64,000 nucleotides of DNA, from contig NZ_AP025732.1 of the NCBI RefSeq assembly GCF_023734775.1, positions 1,990,501 through 2,054,500 of the forward strand, written 5' to 3'. Shown one piece after another: positions 38,557-47,752 of this stretch; within the stretch, counting starts at the first letter, position 1; each line of letters starts with the position of its first letter. The translations under genes and the position numbers were made by a program. The notes beneath the pieces were generated by a model, which did no database searches, was not told the DNA's origin, and saw nothing but the letters and a program-made list of their open reading frames with translations. The DNA is from Nostoc cf. commune SO-36. GTDB taxonomy: Bacteria; Cyanobacteriota; Cyanobacteriia; Cyanobacteriales; Nostocaceae.

Positions 38557-39357
38557 CTATGGTGATGTCTTAACGGGTTTCAAATTTCTAGCTTTGTAGA
38601 ACATTTCTAAACTACTGCGATCGCCTACAAAACGCCAGTGCCACGGCTCATAACTCACACCTTGAACATTATCTTTAGGAAATGACATTTCAAAGCCAAA
38701 ACGCGCTGTATTAGCTTGCAGCCACCGATAAGCCTTGGTATTGTCAAAGTTTGTTTGGAGATTAGTTGCTGGCACTGATCCGTCTCCAATATCTACAGCA
38801 TAACCTGTGTGATGTTCGCTATGGCCAGGAGGAGCGCTGAGGGCAGCTCGTTGTGCTGGCGTTTGATTTCGCTGGGCACCGACACCAAAAAACAATGGCT
38901 CCTGGTCTTTGACTGAGCGAAAGCCAGAAATTGGTACTAAAATTACACCTGAACTCCGCGCTGCTGCTACCATCTCCTCAAACTTTTGGGCAGCAGTTTT
39001 TCGCATTTTAATGCCCCTATTTGCGGAGATGGTTACTAATTCTGATTCAGGGGCTTCTGGGTATGCCAGATGCCCTAACAGGGTATTGACATTACCAGGT
39101 TCTGTAGTCGGTGTAGGTGCAGAACTAGTGACCAAAGGTTGAGAATCGATGTTTTTTTTGGGTGTAGTGACGAAAAACAAAAAACCGCTAATTAAACCCA
39201 GTAGGGCAAATCCCGTTGCTCCTCCAATCAGCAAAATTCGGGGTTGCAACCAAATTTTAGGTGTTGCATCAGGGGTAACGCGTACAGCCACTGGAATATC
39301 ATCACCAAGGTCATTCGATGAGTTTTGCGGTTTTCCAGAAAACCCAGCCTTATTCAA
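38557..39357 (-). CDS. VanY-type D-alanyl-D-alanine carboxypeptidase
   Basis: The 266-residue protein has an N-terminal membrane anchor (about 38-58, LLIGGATGFALLGLISGFLFFV) and a C-terminal zinc peptidase domain of the VanY/DacB family. Motifs are SGFRSVKDQ, the metal-binding SEHHTGYAVDIGD and EPWHWRFVG. It trims the terminal D-Ala of peptidoglycan stems in the periplasm. The start at the TTG at 39357 is chosen because AGGAG precedes it by 7 bases. A GTG at 39402 is also possible but overlaps the divergent gene region. Confidence 0.87.
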   Translation of the reverse strand: MNKAGFSGKPQNSSNDLGDDIPVAVRVTPDATPKIWLQPRILLIGGATGFALLGLISGFLFFVTTPKKNIDSQPLVTSSAPTPTTEPGNVNTLLGHLAYPEAPESELVTISANRGIKMRKTAAQKFEEMVAAARSSGVILVPISGFRSVKDQEPLFFGVGAQRNQTPAQRAALSAPPGHSEHHTGYAVDIGDGSVPATNLQTNFDNTKAYRWLQANTARFGFEMSFPKDNVQGVSYEPWHWRFVGDRSSLEMFYKARNLKPVKTSP

Positions 39358-39459
39358 GGGTAAACTCCTGTTTTTGTGGGATAACCATAACAGATTTTGC
39401 ACTGGACAAAAGTAAACGTAACAGGTAGCATTTTACATCTGTGGTTCTTAGGCGCAATT

Positions 39460-40377
39460 TTGACAAACCTTTTAGAACTATACGTCAAGCTGGGAGGATT
39501 AGTCCTGGTAGGTTTTATTCTGGGACGCAAACTACCTGTGACAGTTCCTACACGTTTGGGACAGTTTCTTTTTTGGGTGGGAGTACCCATCAGCATAGTA
39601 TCGTTTTTGCGTCAATCTAGCTTGTCAGGGCAGATTTGGATTGCACCTGCCTTCGCTTACCTAGCCATTTTACTCGGAGCATTTTTAGCTTGGTTAGGAA
39701 TTAAAGCACAAGCCTATTTTAGAAATACTGTCCCCCAACCACCAACTCAAGCTAGCTTGATATTAGCAGCAATGTTGGGTAACACAGGTTATCTTGGTTT
39801 TCCCATTACCTTAGCAATGGTAGGCAAGGAATACTTTGCTTGGGCGCTATTTTACGATTTGCTAGGTTCATTCCCAGGAACTTACGGCTTGGGTGTATTC
39901 CTAGCAGCGCGTTTTGGTGGTGGTGTCCAGAATCATTGGCAGACTGCTAGGGCGATTTTAATTAATCCTGCGCTGTGGGGTTTCGGATTTGGCTTGCTGT
40001 TTCGGCAGGTGACAATTCCTACAGTTGCGGAATTCTGGTTAGAAAAATTTGCTTGGAGTGGTGTAGCTTTATCCCTGGTGTTAATTGGAATGCGACTGGC
40101 GCTGCTCAAATCTTGGCGTAGCTTACCACAAGTAGGGATGAGCTTGGGAATCAAAATGCTGCTAGTTCCCTTGATATTGGGGAGTATATTACCACTGTTT
40201 GGAATAACTGGAGCGATCGCAAAAATAATTGTCTTACAAATGGCCATGCCTCCAGCTTTTGCCACACTCGTAATTGCTGAGGCATTCAATCTCGATCGCG
40301 ATCTGGCAGTTACTGCCTTAGCATCTGGGGCTATACTATTGCTACTTACTCTCCCAGTTTGGCTGTGGCTGTTTTGA
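39460..40377 (+). CDS. AEC family transporter (auxin efflux carrier-like)
   Basis: The roughly 305-residue membrane protein has about ten predicted helices in two five-helix halves. They include LYVKLGGLVLVGFILGRKLP at the start, AMLGNTGYLGFPITLAMVG in the middle, and MAMPPAFATLVIAEAFNLDRDLA near the end, all typical of the auxin efflux carrier (AEC) family. Bacterial members export small organic anions, often malate or amino acids, but the substrate here is unknown. The TTG at 39460 is preferred because it gives a family-like N-terminus. The frame is open from 39397. Confidence 0.82.
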   Translation: MTNLLELYVKLGGLVLVGFILGRKLPVTVPTRLGQFLFWVGVPISIVSFLRQSSLSGQIWIAPAFAYLAILLGAFLAWLGIKAQAYFRNTVPQPPTQASLILAAMLGNTGYLGFPITLAMVGKEYFAWALFYDLLGSFPGTYGLGVFLAARFGGGVQNHWQTARAILINPALWGFGFGLLFRQVTIPTVAEFWLEKFAWSGVALSLVLIGMRLALLKSWRSLPQVGMSLGIKMLLVPLILGSILPLFGITGAIAKIIVLQMAMPPAFATLVIAEAFNLDRDLAVTALASGAILLLLTLPVWLWLF

Positions 40378-40632
40378 TTTTTGAATTCTCATTGAGAAGC
40401 TGTAATTTTTTCAATGAATTTCCATAAAATCTCTGTTTTCCTCTCTGCGTCGCGCCAGTTGCTTTAAGTCGGGGAACCCGCCCAACGCACTGGCTTCTCT
40501 GTGCCTCTGCGGTTTAAAAGTAATTTATTGAACCACAGAGGCGCAGAGAACACAGAGAAAAGAGAAATTATTGTCCAAGAATTTACCCAGCTTGAAAGTG
40601 CTAGTCCTATGTTTATAAATAGTTTAGAAGCA
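40378..40632. repeat. Intergenic dispersed repeats
   Basis: Contains a CGCCAGTTGCT...CCCGCCCAACGCACTGGC repeat (about 40454-40496) and a segment GAACCACAGAGGCGCAGAGAACACAGAGA (about 40530-40560) that also forms the interior of the CAATAC-type MITEs. No gene. Confidence 0.65.
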
Positions 40633-41292
40633 TTATGCATCCTGTACTGGATGCTGCCCATAATATGGTAAAGCTTCTGACCAATTAGGAAATTTGCCTT
40701 CTTGCCAATCGAGATTAGCTAGTTCTAAAATACTTGTCACCGTCGCTGCTAACCCAGATTGAGCTTGAATCAACTGATAATTAGTGTTCCAATTCGCTAA
40801 AGTTTCCTGCCACGCAACTGGAGTGAATACTCTATCTGACAAACACACTTTTAGTTTAGAAGCATCTGACTCAAACTGATAAATAGCAGCAAAAACTTGA
40901 CCTCGTTGTGCTAGCATTTCCACAGCAATAGTTTTTGGATTTTGACTTTTGCCAGCTTCTGCCCAAGCTACCGCAGCCAAGGTTGAAATCGCAAATACAG
41001 GAATATCTAACTGTTGCCCTAAAGTCCGAGCAGTGACAACACCAATTCGAGTTCCTGTAAAGCCGCCGGGGCCTTTTGCAACTGCAATAAAAGACAAATC
41101 TGCCCAAGTTTGCGGTTTGATAAATTCAATTAAATATTGATGCACTAAGCTAGATAAATCACGCCCCAAATTCTCAATTTGAGAGCGAGTCTCGCCTGCA
41201 AAATTACTAATTGCCAAACCTAATTCTGGTGTGGTGGTGTGTAGTGCTAGAGCGTATTGATTTATTGCAAGGTCTTCTAGTTCCGTTGTCAA
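40633..41292 (-). CDS. tsaB: tRNA threonylcarbamoyladenosine biosynthesis protein TsaB
   Basis: A 219-residue ASKHA-fold protein with the TsaB signature YALALHTTTPELGLAISN, VAKGPGGFTGTRIGVVTARTLGQ (about 71-93) and FAAIYQF. TsaB partners TsaD and TsaE to add the threonylcarbamoyl group to A37 of ANN-decoding tRNAs, an essential reaction. The C-terminal half is shorter and more divergent than in E. coli, as is usual in cyanobacteria. No operon partner is adjacent. Confidence 0.93.
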   Translation of the reverse strand: MTTELEDLAINQYALALHTTTPELGLAISNFAGETRSQIENLGRDLSSLVHQYLIEFIKPQTWADLSFIAVAKGPGGFTGTRIGVVTARTLGQQLDIPVFAISTLAAVAWAEAGKSQNPKTIAVEMLAQRGQVFAAIYQFESDASKLKVCLSDRVFTPVAWQETLANWNTNYQLIQAQSGLAATVTSILELANLDWQEGKFPNWSEALPYYGQHPVQDA

Positions 41293-41625
41293 AGTTACTT
41301 AAAATATCTATTTTTATAAAGTTAACGTAATTTATTTAAGCATATAACATAGAGGTTATTAATTGAAAAAATACTGATTAATAATCAGTCAAATGGTCTT
41401 GTTACAAGGTTTTTAAGAGGCAATGCTGTTAACTTTCTAATAGCGATCGCTTTCCTGACATCTCCTCCCCATACCATAAATTTGCGATCGCTGAAGAACA
41501 AAATCTCATTACAGCAGAAATCATGTATTTGAACCACATCTGACGTAAGGGCACAGCATTGCTGTGCCCCTACCGCGTGGTTTATTTACCTGAAAATAGC
41601 TGTAAGATACACCAATCATTTTCTG
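41293..41625. other. Intergenic region with HIP1 sites and a dispersed repeat
   Basis: Two HIP1 octamers (GCGATCGC, near 41444 and 41486) and the dispersed repeat of 41519-41606 lie here. The repeat contains a perfect 10-bp hairpin GGGCACAGCA/TGCTGTGCCC (41549-41569). No gene is supported. Confidence 0.6.
41519..41606 (-). repeat. CTTACAGCTATTTTCAGG dispersed repeat, copy B
   Basis: Reverse-complement copy of the unit at 16373-16461, sharing both ends but with a different central hairpin. It lies just downstream of ycf34 and could serve as its transcription end. Confidence 0.65.
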
Positions 41626-41874
41626 TCAAGTCGGCACTAATTCACCAGGACGCAACTTCGACCACTTACCCGTTTCTCGCTTAAAGCTTAGGCAACCAAC
41701 AACATCCCATTCCATTTCAATTACATCATCTTTAGTCCGAATGTTGACATTGATAGAAGGTTCATTGGGATCAAAATCTGGTGTTTCGGTCAAGTGAGGC
41801 TGTTGGTGCTGCCCTTCTACGGCATGATAGGTAACACAGCTGTCTACATAGTGGCAATTCACGCAAATACACAT
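41626..41874 (-). CDS. ycf34: Ycf34 family iron-sulfur protein
   Basis: The 82-residue protein starts MCICVNCHYVDSCVTYHAVE, with four conserved cysteines (CxCxxC and a fourth) that in Ycf34 bind an iron-sulfur cluster. It ends INVNIRTKDDVIEMEWDVVGCLSFKRETGKW. Ycf34 is conserved in cyanobacteria and plastids and has been linked to photosynthesis or iron homeostasis. The ATG at 41874 gives the family start. The frame is open for 20 more codons upstream but without similarity. Confidence 0.92.
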   Translation of the reverse strand: MCICVNCHYVDSCVTYHAVEGQHQQPHLTETPDFDPNEPSINVNIRTKDDVIEMEWDVVGCLSFKRETGKWSKLRPGELVPT

Positions 41875-42166
41875 AATAGAACCAACTCCAGGGGCCTTTA
41901 TTGTTAATCTAACGTAAGCCCAACTGTTATTCATGAGTTGCTGGGTTGATTTTTATTACAATGCTTGAAGAAGAATTCAGAATTCAGAAGTCAGAATTCA
42001 GGAGTGGAGCAAGGAAAGTCCGCCTTTGGTCAAAATCAACAAACAGTGCGGGGGATTTAAACCTGCCACTGACAGCGTAGCCTCTACTCTTTCTCTACAA
42101 GATGCTACTCGGAGCTTGCTTCATCGTAGGAATACACAATCTAAAATCTAAAATCTAAAATCCAAA

Positions 42167-43465
42167 ATGGTATTAGCTCCCGAAAATTGGCCTTTCAGCT
42201 TGGAATTCTTGCCACAACCTGCTTACATGGTAGGTGGCGCTGTCCGAGATGCCATTCTTGGTAGAACTCGCGAATATCTGGATTTAGATTTTGTTATACC
42301 ATCTAAGGCGGTAAAGGTAGCGAGAGCGATCGCTCATCATTACAAAGCTGGTTTTGTGTTACTCGATGCCAAACGACAAATTGCTCGTGTGGTTTTTCCC
42401 CACGCCACGGCTGATTTTGCCCAACAGGAAGGAGATAGTTTAGAAATTGATTTGCATAGACGGGATTTTACAGTAAATGCGATCGCTTATAATCCCCATA
42501 CCCAAGAAATCATCGATCCTCTGCAAGGTTATGCAGATTTACAACAGGGCATTTTGCGAATGGTATCACCTGCGAACCTAGAAGATGACCCTTTACGGCT
42601 AATGCGAGGTTATCGCCAAGCCGCCCAACTAGGTTTTACTATTGAGCCAGCTACCCAAGCCGCAATTCGTTCTTTGGCATCACATATCAGCAAAGTTGCA
42701 GCCGAACGAGTTAGGGTAGAAATTGGCTATCTACTCAGCAATTCTCAGGGTACTCCTTGGATCACAAGTGCTTGGGAAGATGGTTTACTTGCCCCTTTCT
42801 TCAAAAACGCCACCCGTGAAAACTTGCTCAAACTAGCAGCAGTTGACACAGCAGCTGCGTTACTCACCCAAACTTGGCAACAACTAGGGGCACAACTACA
42901 AAAATATGTCCGCGATAGTATCAAAACCACTTGGTTAGCTATTGCCAAACTTGCTTGCCTCGTCAACCCAGATCCGGAGTTAGCAGAAATAGAGCTACAA
43001 AAACTAACTTATAGTCGCGCTGAAATCCGGGGTGTAACCACTGCTCTGAAACTATTACCGCAGTTTCAAGTAGTTGATATGTCATTACGAGAACAATATT
43101 TTTTGTTCCATGACGCAGATATTGTATTTCCCGCTACAGCAGTGCTAGCTGTAGCACTTAATAATTTGGTAGAGGCGATGTCTAGTGACAAGCCGCTACA
43201 CACAGCAGTGGACATAACAGAGGAAACCAAGGCAAGGATCTGCCAAGTCTTAGCACCTTTGATCAACCGCTACCTGAACCCTGATGATCTGGTTGCTCAT
43301 CCCACTCCATTAGTGAACGGGAAGGAGTTGATTATAGCATTAGATATTCCAGCTTCGCCAATCATTGGCCAACTTTTGAGAGAAGTTGGCGTAGCACAAG
43401 CTGAGGGGAAGATTTCAACCGCAACAGAGGCGATCGCTTTTGCACGTCAGTTACTTGATGGTTAA
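42167..43465 (+). CDS. CCA-adding enzyme/poly(A) polymerase family
   Basis: A 432-residue class II nucleotidyltransferase. The head has the G-motif YMVGGAVRDAILGR and the metal-binding DLDFV (about 42-46), followed by the RRDFTVNAIAYNPHTQEIIDPLQG motif and the neck EDDPLRLMRGYRQAAQLGF. These act on the 3' end of tRNA (CCA addition) or, in close relatives, add A residues. In cyanobacteria separate A-adding and CC-adding forms exist, so the exact activity cannot be stated from sequence alone. It stands alone, with the promoter in the repeat-rich upstream gap. Confidence 0.9.
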   Translation: MVLAPENWPFSLEFLPQPAYMVGGAVRDAILGRTREYLDLDFVIPSKAVKVARAIAHHYKAGFVLLDAKRQIARVVFPHATADFAQQEGDSLEIDLHRRDFTVNAIAYNPHTQEIIDPLQGYADLQQGILRMVSPANLEDDPLRLMRGYRQAAQLGFTIEPATQAAIRSLASHISKVAAERVRVEIGYLLSNSQGTPWITSAWEDGLLAPFFKNATRENLLKLAAVDTAAALLTQTWQQLGAQLQKYVRDSIKTTWLAIAKLACLVNPDPELAEIELQKLTYSRAEIRGVTTALKLLPQFQVVDMSLREQYFLFHDADIVFPATAVLAVALNNLVEAMSSDKPLHTAVDITEETKARICQVLAPLINRYLNPDDLVAHPTPLVNGKELIIALDIPASPIIGQLLREVGVAQAEGKISTATEAIAFARQLLDG

Positions 43466-43982
43466 ATGCTTAACAGCTTATCACCGATAAAATTGTTCGT
43501 TTTTTTGAAGATTTCCCACAAGCCTTATTTTTAGGAGGTTAATTGGACGTGTTTTTTGAACACAAAATTTAGTACAGTTGTTCGCATTGAAAGGGCTGGG
43601 TCTTAAACCCAAGACCCGTTTGGTCACGGGCAGAGAGCAGAAAACACTATCCCTCCTACCTTCTGCCCTGTGCCTTTCTAGATAAAATGTCCCCTACTTG
43701 CTAAAAAACTGCGATTTTTTTAGTCAATCCTGGCAACTACATACATCATGTATGCTACTATTTGCTTGACATTATGATTAATTTATTATGTTTTTTCCTA
43801 AAAATTAGTGCAGATAAACAAACTAATGGACTATACACCAGCTTATTCATTTGATGCCTTAGTTGGTCGCCTGAAAAAAATATCGTACATTTACTTAAGC
43901 ACTTACCAGAAAAAAGACCTCCAGGTTTTCCTGATAGGTTGAGTTTTTACGCCTAGCCTTTCTTGGACAGGATTAACTGCTT
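43466..43982. other. Intergenic region, no gene
   Basis: About 520 bp. A GGGTCTT/AAGACCC hairpin near 43597 sits in the repeat-like segment GGCTGGGTCTTAAACCC. The rest is AT-rich, and short fragments do not resemble known genes. Confidence 0.5.
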
Positions 43983-44367
43983 ATGAATGGACAGCCTTTA
44001 ATTTTGGTTGTAGAACAGAGTCTACATGATTTAGAGCTTCTTAATTCTCATCTAGGAACATTAAATTTCTCATGCATTTGTACTAAACAAGGGGTGAGGG
44101 CTGTGATGTTGGCACAAACTCATCAACCAGATTTAATTCTCCTAGATACGATGCTCTCTAATTCGAGTGCAAATCAAGTTATTGATGACCTCAAACACGA
44201 CTCAAAAACTGCTAGTATCCTCAATCATTGGAGTAACACCTCTAACGATGACACAAAATGATAATTCTACGAAGCTTACAGGATTTGATGATTGCATTAC
44301 TAAACCCTATGATTTTAATCAATTAGAAGTGGTAATCAATCGCCACATTAGTCAGCTAAGTTATTGA
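43983..44367 (+). pseudogene. Stand-alone response regulator receiver, frameshifted
   Basis: Two overlapping frames make one receiver domain. The first (43983-44261) reads LILVVEQSLHDLELLNSHLG and PDLILLDTMLSNSSANQVIDDLKHDSKTASI. A +1 shift near 44220 leads to SSIIGVTPLTMTQNDNSTKLTGFDDCITKPYDFNQLEVVI. The phospho-acceptor Asp (LLDTML) and conserved Lys (TKP) are on either side of the break. The usual acidic pair after the first strand is VEQS here, so even the repaired version may be weak. No kinase is adjacent. Confidence 0.75.
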
Positions 44368-44758
44368 CATTTGCTTTGTGAATAGATTCGGGATTCCAAA
44401 GCTCAGGTAATGGACTGAGAACTACAATGATCCCAGTACGACCTGTTGCTAAATTCGTTTTTGTCACAAGGTCAAAGACAGGTTTACTAATAATTTCCTC
44501 AATCAAACTTTTTAATTCTAGTTTAATTATTTTATCTAAATATAATCGTACTTGTTCAGCTAAACTATCATAACCTCCCCTCAGTAGAGTTTGTTCAGCT
44601 TGAGTAATTGAGTTTTCTAGAGAAATTACAATTTCAGTATCAAAAAAATGACAAATTATTTTGCTAGGAGACTTGCCTAGCTTATCATTATAGAACTTGA
44701 TGATTCGCTGTGATATTTCTATTTCTAATTGTTTAACATTAGCTTGTAACATTAGCAT
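44348..44758 (-). CDS. DUF2294 family protein
   Basis: The 136-residue product fits DUF2294. An N-terminal helical segment (QLEIEISQRIIKFYNDKLGKSP), beta segment (IVISLENSITQAEQTLLRGG) and C-terminal helices (IIKLELKSLIEEIISKPVFDLVTKTNLATGRTGIIVVL) are the family pattern. Members are sometimes annotated as regulators and their function is unknown. Its 3' end overlaps the response-regulator remnant by 20 bp, and a 100-bp MITE begins only 13 bp upstream of its start codon, so its original promoter is probably displaced. Confidence 0.72.
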   Translation of the reverse strand: MLMLQANVKQLEIEISQRIIKFYNDKLGKSPSKIICHFFDTEIVISLENSITQAEQTLLRGGYDSLAEQVRLYLDKIIKLELKSLIEEIISKPVFDLVTKTNLATGRTGIIVVLSPLPELWNPESIHKANVNNLAD

Positions 44759-44771
44759 CTATCATGTAATA

Positions 44772-44871
44772 CAGCGCTTCCCGCTATTATGCAATACAGT
44801 TTTTCTTATTGCCTCTCTCCTAACATAGCTTTTAGCTTTGAGGATGTACCTCATAGCTGCCGGAAGTGCTG
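44772..44871. mobile_element. 100-bp MITE with TA target, copy 2
   Basis: Almost identical to the element at 28723-28822, same length and same orientation on the plus strand, again flanked by TA (44770-44771 and 44872-44873). It lies directly upstream of the DUF2294 gene and 21 bp from an IS701-like element. Confidence 0.9.
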
Positions 44872-44977
44872 TATTATCGTTTGAGTCTCTGAACTAGAGT
44901 TTAGACTAGGCAACAAGAAAAGACTCAGCAACGCTGAGTTGAAAAGAAACAGACTTCAGAGATGAAAATCTACACTA

Positions 44978-46284
44978 CTAAGCAGATTCTGACTGCTCTT
45001 TGCGGGGCTTGGTTGTAGTTTTTTTAACTATGGGGTAGCGAATTCTACGTTTACGTGGTTGATCCGTCTTCCAGCCTGGAGACTTTCCGCGAGATTTGGG
45101 TGGTTGGGCTGGAGTACCAATCACCGCAAAAACTCCACCCATAGCTTGAGCAACTCTTCCAGGGGTTAATTTTTCGAGAGGCTTCTGCCAAGGTAGAGGA
45201 TTGTCAGCAACTATATCACGGGCTAACCACAACTCCCAAGTCATTAAAGGCATTAAGTCACTCCACCTCTCACATTGTTTGGGAGTACTCAGCTTAGGTA
45301 CAGTCCAATGTAAGCGTTGCTTTAAAAAACGATACCAGTGGTCAATCGTAAAGCGACGCAAGTAAAGTCGCCAAACTTCTTCTATTGGTGGCATTGCTTC
45401 TCCTACCCAAGCTAACCACAAAGGTTTCGATACTCGTTGATTACCTTGTTCATCGAGACGTTCAACTCTTAAAAGTGACATTGGACGTGCCACCGCTTTA
45501 CGGAAATGCAGATTTTTCCACAGACTCACCCGTACTCGTTTTAGTTTTGGATCATCTACCTCGAAGACAGATGCTGCTTCACCCCATGTTGTTGGTTCAT
45601 TCAACTTGATTTATCACCATGTTTTCTGGGACAGCCCTTGCCAGAATAAGCTCCTGGTTCGCCCCATAAACACAAATTTGAACGCAACCGGACTAGAATA
45701 TCGACTGCAATGTTAGCTGTCTTTAAGACAAAAGGCGCACATCCATATTCACTGTCCCAAACTGAAATCGGTCTGGTGGGTAAATGCCACACACCTGTTT
45801 AGTTGGCCAAACTGCTTTTTCAATCGGATTTTCCCAACTGGTGATTCGCTCATGCCTCAAGGGTAACGCCCAGCTGCCTGAATCCTCTGGTATCCAAGCA
45901 ATTGTGCTATATCCCTGACCAATTGTAATCGGTTTATTTCCCGCTATGGATGTGCCACTATGCTCATAAGTTCTCTCTTGCAACGTTACTGCATCTGGGC
46001 GTGACCAGTTTGTATGATCTCCTGCTAACAATGGTCGTCCCTCTGCTGGGATCTGTTTGATATATAGCTGCATCAATTTCTGTCTCTGTGGTCTGCTATC
46101 TTGTAAAGCTTCATAGATGCTTGGCAAAAGAGCGTCTAAATACTGGTGATAAGGATAAGTCTGCTAAGGAGTAAACATTACGGGTCAGTAATATGGCATC
46201 TGTTAATTCAAAGGTCGCGTCTTTGGCTCTACCTAAATATTTGTAGGCTACTTGACGAAACTCTTCAAGTCTGGCATTTTTCAT
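44978..46284 (-). pseudogene. DDE transposase (NF041680-like), multiple frameshifts
   Basis: Minus-strand pieces from the ATG at 46284 (MKNARLEEFRQVAYKYLGRAKD) to the end at 44978 form one transposase of about 430 residues with three frame changes, near 46115, 45780 and 45604. It has the DDE_5-like core AEGRPLLAGDHTNWSRPDAVTL, SIAGNKPITIGQGYS, VWDSEYGCAPFVL and FTIDHWYRFLKQRLHWT, and a basic tail (KTTTKPRKEQSESA). Each break is a small indel, so the copy is inactive. Confidence 0.85.
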
Positions 46285-46400
46285 GTTGGCAGGTGAGTAA
46301 TGGTAGTTCTTTTCTCACTTTCTGCCAAAAGGGGGACTGTATTCAATCAGACACCCCTTTTTTTTGCTTATCATATGATAATGATAATCGAATACGGGGG

Positions 46401-46437
46401 GTGGGAGAGAAACCAGCGTCGCTGGTTTCTCTCCCAC
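46401..46437. repeat. Perfect 17-bp hairpin nested inside the IS
   Basis: Arms GTGGGAGAGAAACCAGC and GCTGGTTTCTCTCCCAC with a 3-base loop. Outer, looser inverted segments (GATAATGATAATCGAATAC versus GATTATCATTGTTGTATTA) suggest a small element of about 110 bp inserted between the transposase start and the right IS end. Confidence 0.75.
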
Positions 46438-46601
46438 CATTTTTATGATTATCATTGTTGTATTATTCTCTCTGCAAGCATACTACACAATAATTGTTCG
46501 AGGTCGCGGATGCTTTGAGGCTGACAAGATAATATTTTTAACCTCTAATTCCATTTGGTTTGCGTTCTCTCATATCGCTTTTAGTCTAAACTCCAGTCTG
46601 A

Positions 46602-47248
46602 ACCGAAGTATCAAATATTATAGTAGATGTTCAGGGAATAGTCCGAAAAAGTTTAGGTTGAGAAACGAAACCTAATATTTTGGTTTGTTGGGTTTTACTT
46701 CCCTACGGGACGCTACGCCAGCTTTCAACCCAACCTTGTATTCATCATCTACGCACACAGCTATAGGTTTGTTGGGAGCAGCGATCGCAGTCAAATCACC
46801 GCCTATTTGTATAATCACTGGATGCAGTTCTGGCATATTGATATGAGCTTAAATAATAGCGATCATTGCATAGTGACTTTTGTTGGAATATTTTTATTAG
46901 CTATTACTCACTAGTACGCGACGGCGGAAATAGAGTAACCACTTAAAATCCCTAAAGAGCTTATTCCATAATATTTTTGACTTTCGACTTTTGAACGCCA
47001 GTTGCTCTTCCTGTCGGAGACGCTAAGAGCGAACAAGTCGGCATAGCCGCCCAAGGCACTGGCTCCTTTTGACTGCCGCCTTGGGGTACTAGTGTGGTAT
47101 TAGTCGTATTGCTGAATACAATAAAGAACACAGAAAATTCATAAATAGCAATTAATGACCGCAAATTTAAAGATGACTTTAAAAATGATTTAATAGATAT
47201 ATTTTGTGAGAAAGTTAATACAAAGGTATATTCACTGATTTTAAATTC
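46602..47248. other. Intergenic region with dispersed repeats
   Basis: Contains GTTGAGAAACGAAACC/GGTTTGTTGGGTTTTAC (about 46658-46698), which is related to the inverted GTTGGGTTTC element inside the MITE at 48399. It also holds a GCCAGTTGCT...GGCACTGGC unit (about 46998-47070) like the one at 40454. No gene is supported. Confidence 0.6.
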
Positions 47249-47731
47249 ATGGATTCTTTATCTATCAATTCCTTACTTGAAGAATTAAAAAACCCCGATG
47301 CCACAGTCCGGGACAAAGCAACCAGAAAAATCTGGCGGATTTGGTTTCAGCAAAAGGGAATCTATGGGCTGGAAATAATTGACCGCAGTCAAAAATTGCT
47401 AGATGCAGGTGAAATTGCTGAAGCAGAAACAGCGCTGACAGCATTAATTGAAGACCAGCCAGATTTTGCCGAAGCTTGGAATCGCCGAGCTTTCCTTTAT
47501 TACAGTATTGGTGATTATCAAAAATCTTTGGCAGATTGTCAGATGGTTGTGCAGATAAATCCAATACATTTTGGTGCGCTTCACGGTATGGGCTTATGTT
47601 ATGCGGCACTAGGAGAGTATGGTCAAGCTATCCGAGCTTTTCAACGCGCTTTAGAAATTCAGCCCTATTCGCTGGTGAATCAAAAGTTGATTCTAGAATG
47701 TACATTTAGATTCAGCTACAACGGCAAATAG
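47249..47731 (+). CDS. Tetratricopeptide repeat protein
   Basis: The 160-residue protein has an N-terminal leader (SINSLLEELKNPDATVRDKATRKIWRIWFQQKG) and then three TPR-type units from about residue 45: LLDAGEIAEAETALTALIEDQPDFAEAWN, RAFLYYSIGDYQKSLADCQMVVQINPIHFGALH, GMGLCYAALGEYGQAIRAFQRALEIQP. TPRs mediate protein-protein contact. There is no signal peptide or enzyme domain. Partners are not apparent, as the next gene is a pseudogene. Confidence 0.87.
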   Translation: MDSLSINSLLEELKNPDATVRDKATRKIWRIWFQQKGIYGLEIIDRSQKLLDAGEIAEAETALTALIEDQPDFAEAWNRRAFLYYSIGDYQKSLADCQMVVQINPIHFGALHGMGLCYAALGEYGQAIRAFQRALEIQPYSLVNQKLILECTFRFSYNGK

Positions 47732-47752
47732 GAGAAACCATCATACTGTTTT

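Larger units (their letters stand above)
44893..46597 (-). mobile_element. IS701-like insertion sequence, degraded
   Basis: A 1705-bp element with inverted ends ACTAGAGTTTAGACTA and ACTGGAGTTTAGACTA (15 of 16 identical), flanked by CTGA on both sides (44889-44892 and 46598-46601). CTGA fits the 4-bp YTRA target duplications described for IS701 relatives. Its transposase is broken in several frames. Confidence 0.82.

Noticed and set aside
46063..46352. Overlapping short ORFs around the IS701-like right end
   Set aside because: These are shadows of the degraded transposase and of the nested hairpin and have no support of their own.
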